From Streptomyces regalis (lineage in GTDB: Bacteria > Actinomycetota > Actinomycetes > Streptomycetales > Streptomycetaceae): a DNA stretch of 64,000 nt. A model generated the notes under the pieces. It made no database searches, was not told the DNA's origin, and saw only the letters and a program-made list of their open reading frames with translations. Both the position numbers and the translations under genes were made by a program. The DNA lies in contig NZ_LLZG01000323.1 in NCBI RefSeq assembly GCF_001509475.1, forward strand, positions 4,537 to 68,536. The letters run 5' to 3'. Positions 58,942 through 64,000 of this stretch are shown piece by piece (position 1 is the first letter of the stretch; each line of letters starts with the position of its first letter).

Positions 58942-59793
58942 CTACAGCTCTGCCAACAACTCGGCCTTCTTCACCGAGAACTCCTCATCCGTCACCAGCC
59001 CCGCCTCATACAGCTCCCCCAGGTGACGAATCCGCTCGGCGATATCGGCGGGGTCACGCCGCGGTGCCGCAGCCGGCACCGCGGCCAGCGGCCCCGACTT
59101 CCGCACCGCCGCCAACACCGCGGCAGCGAACGGCAACGACTCGTGCACCGGCCCATACCCCAGCCCGAACACCACGGCCGCCGGATCCTGATCGGCCTGC
59201 GCGGGCTGGGCATCGGCGGAGTCCCGCCGCAGCAGCCGTAGATGCCCCTCGAAGAGCTCCGGCGAGCGCCACTCGACCCCGCTCAACTCGGCCACCGGAA
59301 AGCTCTGATCCCCGGCCTTCCACTTCGCCGAGGACGCTCCCGTCCAGAACCACCGGAACCGGACGGTCTCCCCGTCGAAGGACGCCTTCCCGTCATACGC
59401 CTTGAACTGCAACGGCACTTCGGGTGCGGCCACGAGAAACTCATCGGCGGGCCCAGCCTGCTTCAGCTGCGCCCGCAACTCGTCGGCGTAGTACTCGGCC
59501 AGCGTCTCCTTGTCGGCCGGCAGCACTAGCCGATACGGATCGCCCCCGTCCTTCAACTGCCCGGCCGCCGCCTCCAGCAACGGATCGGCGCCCGGCCGGA
59601 GCTCGATGCGCAAAGCCACGGTCCCGCGCTTGCCGGGCGTCAGCGTCACCCCGGCGATCGCCTCCAGCGGAACACGGCGTTCCACGAGGCTCTGAAAGAG
59701 CTTAGGTGTTCGAATCCCCCGTTCGTAGCGGATGAGCACGGAGTCGGACTCGAACTCCCAGGCGGCATGAAATCCGGCCAGTACGTCACCCAT
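58942..59793 (-). CDS. DUF4429 protein with C-terminal SHOCT domain
   Basis: 283 residues from the ATG at 59793, chosen because TACGAT ends 7 nt upstream (leaderless). Domain of two similar halves: WEFESDSVLIRYERG...LVERRVPLEAIAGVTL and KAYDGKASFDGETVRFRWFW...VAELSGVEW, a pair of PH-like DUF4429 units. The end RIRHLGELYEAGLVTDEEFS, VKKAELLAEL is a SHOCT motif. Function unknown; likely membrane or protein tethering in the cytoplasm. Confidence 0.82.
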   Translation of the reverse strand: MGDVLAGFHAAWEFESDSVLIRYERGIRTPKLFQSLVERRVPLEAIAGVTLTPGKRGTVALRIELRPGADPLLEAAAGQLKDGGDPYRLVLPADKETLAEYYADELRAQLKQAGPADEFLVAAPEVPLQFKAYDGKASFDGETVRFRWFWTGASSAKWKAGDQSFPVAELSGVEWRSPELFEGHLRLLRRDSADAQPAQADQDPAAVVFGLGYGPVHESLPFAAAVLAAVRKSGPLAAVPAAAPRRDPADIAERIRHLGELYEAGLVTDEEFSVKKAELLAEL

Positions 59794-59859
59794 GCGGCTC
59801 ATCGTATGCGGCACGTGCTCCTCCGTCGCCACCCCGCACATCCCGCAATTCCTGCGCCT

Positions 59860-61077
59860 CTACGCGCGTCCGGCCGACGCCGTGTCGGACAAACCCGCCC
59901 GGCAGGCCTCGGCATCGTCAGCACAGCGCACCGACTCGTACGCGCCAACCCCGATCTCGGCGAAGTTCAGCACGCTCTCGGTCCCCGGCTCGAAATAGCC
60001 GGCGTGTCCCTTCGCGTCCCGCGCCGACAGCACCCGAGCGCCGAACACCGCCGACACCGGGTCCTCCCCGTGTCCCAGCCCGCCGAGCTCGAGATACGGC
60101 ACGTCCTGCACCCAGTCGTCCGCGTCCCGCATCGCCCACACATGGGCGGAGGTGCGCAGCTGGGAGGCCTTCGCCACCCGCATACCGGGGGAGCCGGCCA
60201 CCGCTATGTCGGCCACCCGTCCCGGCAGCGTGGGCGCGGCAAGCCCGCACAGCACCGAGCCGTAGCTGTGGCAGAACAGGGAGATCGGCGAACCGCCGGG
60301 CAGGGCCCGCACCAGCGCGTTCAGACGGATGGCCCCGTCCGCGGCGCGCTTCGCCGTCGCCGAGTCGATGCCGAGCCCGCTCGGCGTGGTGTAGTCGGCC
60401 CAGGCGATCACGGCCGTACGCGTCGAGGGGTCGACCTCGCGCTCGGCCGCGTACAGGGACTGCGCCATGCCGACCGGCGCGGAGTACTTGCGGCTGGTGC
60501 GCTGGAAGGTCAGCAGGTCGGTGTCGACGCCGGGGACGACGACCGAGATCCGCTCGGCCTCGGTCAGATCGCCGAACACCTCCGCGGCCCGCCCGGAGCC
60601 CTCCGGGTCGAAGGCGAGGATGTGCCGGTCGGCCTGCATCATGGCCTCGAAGCGATGCATACGGCGGCCCGCCTCGCGTTGCCCGTCCGGCGTGAGCCCG
60701 GCGTCGTGCATGCGTTTCTGCTCGAGCTTGCGCGCCTGGTCGAGCGCGATGCGGTTGGCGCGGTAGCGCAGCTCGACGGGGGCGCCGTTCATGTTGCCCA
60801 CGGCGAGCGGATAGCGGTGCGCGAGGCTGCTGCGCTGCGCTGCGGTGAGTGAGGAGAAGAAACGGGCGAGCCGGGTGGGGGAGGAGCCCGCGGCCGGCAG
60901 CTGGTGCCCGGCGATGCTGCCGTGCTCCCAGTCGCTGAGCGACGCCTGGAGCGGTGGGGCGCTCCGGTGGTGTCGCAGGGCGGTCCAGCCGGTGGTCGCC
61001 AGCATCACGAACACGACGGCCAGCGCGAGCAGTGCGCGCCAGACGTTCAGTTGCGGGGACGTGTCGAAAGAAGTCAC
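59860..61077 (-). CDS. Alpha/beta hydrolase (DUF1023-type), membrane-anchored
   Basis: 405 residues, GTG start. One N-terminal hydrophobic anchor (WRALLALAVVFVMLATTGWTAL). DUF1023-like core: RISVVVPGVDTDLLTF, IAWADYTTPSGLG, nucleophile elbow LFCHSYGSVLCGL, Asp in DADDWVQDV and His in KGHAGYFEPGT. A lipase or peptidase-like activity outside the membrane is likely; substrate unknown. A TAGTGT lies 9 nt before the GTG. Confidence 0.83.
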   Translation of the reverse strand: MTSFDTSPQLNVWRALLALAVVFVMLATTGWTALRHHRSAPPLQASLSDWEHGSIAGHQLPAAGSSPTRLARFFSSLTAAQRSSLAHRYPLAVGNMNGAPVELRYRANRIALDQARKLEQKRMHDAGLTPDGQREAGRRMHRFEAMMQADRHILAFDPEGSGRAAEVFGDLTEAERISVVVPGVDTDLLTFQRTSRKYSAPVGMAQSLYAAEREVDPSTRTAVIAWADYTTPSGLGIDSATAKRAADGAIRLNALVRALPGGSPISLFCHSYGSVLCGLAAPTLPGRVADIAVAGSPGMRVAKASQLRTSAHVWAMRDADDWVQDVPYLELGGLGHGEDPVSAVFGARVLSARDAKGHAGYFEPGTESVLNFAEIGVGAYESVRCADDAEACRAGLSDTASAGRA

Positions 61078-61170
61078 TGGGAGGACACACTAGGAGAACG
61101 AGAGGGTCTCGCGTTAACCGAGTGATAGGGATCACGTTTTGGTCAAGGCGGTGTAAACACGCCGATGACC

Positions 61171-61797
61171 TCAGCGTGTTCGCCAGCTCTCACTGAGTGC
61201 GGGGCCCACCTGTTCGAGATGTGAGACGGTCAATGCCCGCATGGCGTCCAGGCTGAAGTCCTCACCCGAGCTCCACTGACGCTCCGTCAGCCGCATCACC
61301 CCGCCGAAGACGGCCACCGCCAGCCGGGGTCGCGGATCGGTGTCCATGTCGACCCCCTCGCGCTCGGCGAGGATGCGCGCGATCGCCTCCTCGGCCTCCA
61401 CCGAGCGCCGCAGATGGGCGGCGAGCAGGACCGGCGTCGACTCGACCACCTGGTACATGCGCAGATACAGCTCGACCGGTACGACGGCCTCGATCACGTC
61501 GTTGAGCGCGTCCCAGCCCTCCAGTACGGCCTGCCGCAGCGCCTCCATGGGGGCCTCGTGCGGCGGGCGCTCGCGCACCGCCTGAAGGAAGTGCGCCACC
61601 GTCATCTCCTGAAGGGCGAGGGCCGCCTCCTCCTTGCCGGCGAAGTAGCGGAAGAATGTGCGCTGCGACACATCGACGGCATCCGCGATGTCGTCGACGG
61701 TGGTGCCCTCGTAGCCCTGGGTGGTGAACAGCTCCAGCGCGGTACGCAGCAGTGCTTCACGGGTGCGCTGCTTCTTGCGTTCGCGTAGCGTTTCCAT
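61171..61797 (-). CDS. TetR/AcrR-family regulator
   Basis: 208 residues. HTH TREALLRTALELFTTQGYEG, TTVDDIADAVDVSQRTFFRYFAGKEE; variable ligand-binding C-terminal part. Divergent from the MFS exporter at 61864, the classic arrangement for repression of a drug pump. The 66-bp gap carries a dyad over the -35. Confidence 0.92.
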   Translation of the reverse strand: METLRERKKQRTREALLRTALELFTTQGYEGTTVDDIADAVDVSQRTFFRYFAGKEEAALALQEMTVAHFLQAVRERPPHEAPMEALRQAVLEGWDALNDVIEAVVPVELYLRMYQVVESTPVLLAAHLRRSVEAEEAIARILAEREGVDMDTDPRPRLAVAVFGGVMRLTERQWSSGEDFSLDAMRALTVSHLEQVGPALSESWRTR

Positions 61798-61819
61798 GTC
61801 TGTCAGTTACCGACTTGTG

Positions 61820-61856
61820 AATTGGTTTGTCAATTGTCAGAGGCTGTCATTAGCCT
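61820..61856 (+). promoter_or_regulatory. MFS promoter with overlapping TetR dyad
   Basis: AATTG-N6-CAATT (61820-61835) overlaps the -35 TTGTCA (61827-61832); an 18-bp spacer leads to TAGCCT (61851-61856), 7 nt before the ATG. The dyad is the likely TetR operator and the message leaderless. Confidence 0.6.
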
Positions 61857-61863
61857 CGAACAC

Positions 61864-63483
61864 ATGACTAGTCAGACCACCATCGACACGACGGGGTCGG
61901 GGGGCAAGGCGCCGGCAGTCCCGTCGGACGCGGCGCCGGCCAAGGGGCTGCGCGGCCACCCTTGGTTCACTCTCATCACCGTCGCAGTGGGGGTCATGAT
62001 GGTGGCCCTCGACGGCACCATCGTGGCCATCGCCAACCCGGCCATCCAGAAGGACCTCGGCGCCACCTTCGCCCAGGTCCAGTGGATCACCAACGGTTAC
62101 TTCCTCGCTCTCGCGGTCTCCCTGATCACCGCCGGCAAGCTCGGCGACCGGTTCGGGCACCGCCAGACCTTCCTGATCGGCGTGGTCGGCTTCGCCGCCG
62201 CCTCCGGCGCGATCGGACTGTCCAGCAGCATCGCCGCGGTCGTCACCTTCCGCGTCTTCCAGGGACTGTTCGGCGCGCTGCTGATGCCGGCCGCGCTCGG
62301 CCTGCTGCGGGCGACCTTCCCGGCCGAGAAGCTCAACATGGCCATCGGTATCTGGGGCATGGTCATCGGCGCCTCCACCGCGGGCGGCCCGATCCTCGGC
62401 GGCGTCCTCGTCGAGCACGTCAACTGGCAGTCGGTGTTCTTCATCAACGTGCCGGTCGGCATCATCGCCGTCGTCCTCGGCGTACTGATCCTGCTCGACC
62501 ACCGCGCCGAGAACGCCCCGCGCTCCTTCGACATCCTGGGCATCGCCCTGCTGTCGGCCGCGATGTTCTGCCTGGTCTGGGCCCTGATCAAGGCCCCGGA
62601 GTGGGGCTGGGGCGACGGCAGGACGTGGGCGTTCATAGCCGCGTCGGTGCTGGGTTTCGCGCTCTTCGCCTTCTGGGAGACGAAGGTCAAGGAGCCCCTC
62701 ATCCCGCTCGCGCTCTTCCGCTCGGTCCCGCTGTCCGCGGGTGTCGTGCTGATGGTCCTGATGGCCATCGCCTTCATGGGCGGCCTGTTCTTCGTGACGT
62801 TCTACCTGCAGAACGTCCACGGCATGAGCCCGATCGACGCGGGCCTGCACCTCCTGCCCCTCACCGGCATGATGATCGTCGGCTCCCCGCTCGCGGGCGC
62901 GATGATCACCAAGCTGGGCCCGCGCATCCCGCTGGCCGGCGGCATGGCATGCACCGCGATCGCCATGTACGGCATGTCCACGCTGGACACGGACACCGGC
63001 AGCGCCGTCATGTCGCTCTGGTTCGCCCTGCTCGGCCTCGGTCTCGCGCCGGTCATGGTCGGCGCCACCGAGGTCATCGTCGGCAACGCACCTATGGAGC
63101 TCTCCGGCGTGGCCGGCGGTCTCCAGCAGGCCGCGATGCAGATCGGCGGCAGCCTCGGTACGGCCGTCCTGGGCGCCGTCATGGCCTCCAAGGTCGACAG
63201 CGACCTGGCCGGCAACTGGACCTCCGCGGGCCTGCCCCCGCTCACCGCGGCCCAGGAGGCCCAGGCCTCCGAGGCGGTCCAGGTCGGCGTGCCACCACTG
63301 GCACCGGGCACGCCGGACGCCATCGCCGCGAAGATCACGGATGTGGCGCACGACACGTTCATCTCCGGCATGAGCCTGGCATCCCTGGTCGCCTCGGGCG
63401 TGGCGGTCGTCGCCGTCTTCGTCGCCTTCCTCACCAAGCGGGGCGAGAACGCGGAGGCGGGCGCGGGCGCGGCCCACATCTGA
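61864..63483 (+). CDS. MFS multidrug exporter, DHA2 (14-TMS) family
   Basis: 539 residues from the ATG at 61864. Motif D1 in VGVMMVALDGTIVAIANPAI, motif A in GKLGDRFGHRQTF, motif C in GMVIGASTAGGPILGGVLVE. Fourteen hydrophobic helices. Proton-driven export of drugs or secondary metabolites at the plasma membrane. Last helix VASGVAVVAVFVAFLTKRGE. Regulated by the divergent TetR. Confidence 0.92.
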   Translation: MTSQTTIDTTGSGGKAPAVPSDAAPAKGLRGHPWFTLITVAVGVMMVALDGTIVAIANPAIQKDLGATFAQVQWITNGYFLALAVSLITAGKLGDRFGHRQTFLIGVVGFAAASGAIGLSSSIAAVVTFRVFQGLFGALLMPAALGLLRATFPAEKLNMAIGIWGMVIGASTAGGPILGGVLVEHVNWQSVFFINVPVGIIAVVLGVLILLDHRAENAPRSFDILGIALLSAAMFCLVWALIKAPEWGWGDGRTWAFIAASVLGFALFAFWETKVKEPLIPLALFRSVPLSAGVVLMVLMAIAFMGGLFFVTFYLQNVHGMSPIDAGLHLLPLTGMMIVGSPLAGAMITKLGPRIPLAGGMACTAIAMYGMSTLDTDTGSAVMSLWFALLGLGLAPVMVGATEVIVGNAPMELSGVAGGLQQAAMQIGGSLGTAVLGAVMASKVDSDLAGNWTSAGLPPLTAAQEAQASEAVQVGVPPLAPGTPDAIAAKITDVAHDTFISGMSLASLVASGVAVVAVFVAFLTKRGENAEAGAGAAHI

Positions 63484-63636
63484 CGCGGATTGCAACGGGG
63501 TTCGCCTATCAGGGTGACTCCGCCAAGATCCCTCCCCTCCGGCACGCGCGGCGCGTCACATTGGGTCAGGGCGACCGGTGCTGCGGCGCGCTGCCGGAGG
63601 GGGACAGCGCGCCGACGGCCCGGAAACATCGCCGGC

Positions 63637-63906
63637 ATGAACAGCGCACCCTGGGTTACCCGTGCGAAGTCGAACGCCGACTCAGGGAGTTGACGATGGC
63701 GGCTCTGCGCGGTCGCCGGATTCTTCGTCCTGGGCATCATCCTGGGCCCCGTGGCGATCGCCTGCGGCTGGCTGGCGATGGGCCGCAGCTGGACCGGGGC
63801 CCGCCCTGTCCCCGCGCTGATCGCGGTGGTACTGGGCGCGATCGACACGCTGCTGGCCATTATCTGGCTGGCGGGGACGACGACTCCGGGCAACGGCTTG
63901 TTCTAG
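63637..63906 (+). pseudogene. Small DUF4190-like membrane protein with in-frame TGA
   Basis: The frame MNSAPWVTRAKSNADSGS stops at TGA 63691-63693 and then continues without a start as RWRLCAVAGFFVLGIILGPV, AIACGWLAMGRSW, TGARPVPALIAVVLGAIDTL, LAIIWLAG to a stop at 63906. The two hydrophobic helices and GPVAIACGWLAM are as in DUF4190-like Streptomyces proteins. A single nonsense codon seems to have killed it. No SD is seen, so the start is uncertain. Confidence 0.5.
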
Positions 63907-63916
63907 CTGTACTCGG

Positions 63917-64000
63917 TCATGACTTTGGTGACAGTCGGCTGATCGGTGGCTGGCCGCCGAGCGCGGTGTGTCGGCGGCCAGTGTTGTAGAAGTGAAGCCA
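63917..64000 (-). CDS. IS481-type transposase, C-terminus (runs off the window)
   Basis: Minus-strand frame from the edge: WLHFYNTGRRHTALGGQPPI, SRLSPKS, stop at 63917. FYNTxRxHxALGGQPPI is the usual end of IS481/IS3-group DDE transposases. TGTACTCGGTCATGACTTTG from about 63908 looks like the terminal inverted repeat, so the element starts just past the small membrane pseudogene. Confidence 0.75.
   Translation of the reverse strand, partial: WLHFYNTGRRHTALGGQPPISRLSPKS

Noticed and set aside
1..64000. tRNA, rRNA, tmRNA or biosynthetic megasynthase genes
   Set aside because: None recognised by reading both strands; the fab genes are primary metabolism, not a type II polyketide cluster.

Overview
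The window is high-GC actinobacterial chromosome, almost certainly Streptomyces. Evidence: strong third-position GC, GTG starts, TANNNT promoters set 7 nt before a start codon, and the Streptomyces block fasR-fabD-fabH-acpP-fabF-DUF3145 (50.4-55.4 kb). No tRNA, rRNA or CRISPR array was seen. All calls come from reading the sequence and recalling protein families; no search was run.

Layout. 0-3.6 kb: start of an HTH gene, an anti-sigma-type ATPase, and a minus-strand operon of three unrecognised genes. Two of these share a near-identical Gly/Ala/Asn motif. 3.8-7.7 kb: a secreted Kelch protein and two overlapping secreted GH43 arabinan-degrading enzymes. 7.8-9.4 kb: an aminotransferase with a long Pro/Ala tail and a potentially structured leader. 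9.5-18 kb: minus-strand sugar genes (mutarotase, ChvE-MmsA-MmsB importer, U32/TIM-barrel protein, zinc dehydrogenase, galactonate-dehydratase-like enolase). 18.6-24.8 kb: plus-strand LacI regulator and a YtfQRT-YjfF-type importer. A 16-bp palindromic motif (consensus GTTCGAAATTTCGAAC) recurs before the arabinanase, the U32 gene, the dehydratase and the second importer, which suggests one regulon for plant-polymer sugars.

25-44.6 kb is mixed: a zinc-ribbon membrane protein, DUF2252, a cation/proton antiporter, small membrane proteins including a duplicated SHOCT pair, a giant LuxR (LAL) regulator, a MarR/oxidoreductase pair, Ohr, a beta-lactamase-fold hydrolase, a broken M14 carboxypeptidase, EI24, a pyroglutamyl-peptidase-like protein and a LysR/RidA pair. 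45.1-49.6 kb carries a GH3 beta-glucosidase pseudogene (amber codon, palindromic repeat, ~380-bp insertion), a mutarotase and an SGNH lipoprotein.

49.9-55.4 kb is the type II fatty-acid synthesis operon with its activator gene fasR. 55.6-63.5 kb holds pirin, a serine hydrolase, a MerR/aldo-keto reductase operon, DUF4429, an alpha/beta hydrolase and a TetR/MFS efflux pair. The right end has a small membrane gene broken by an in-frame TGA and the 3' end of an IS481-type transposase that runs off the window.

The most interesting items are the motif-sharing operon at 0.7-3.6 kb, the palindrome regulon, the hairpin-rich tract replacing the core of the M14 gene, the SD-sequestering leader candidate at 9.34-9.44 kb, a TTA-containing upstream ORF before lacI, and dispersed palindromic repeats, one of them nested in another.
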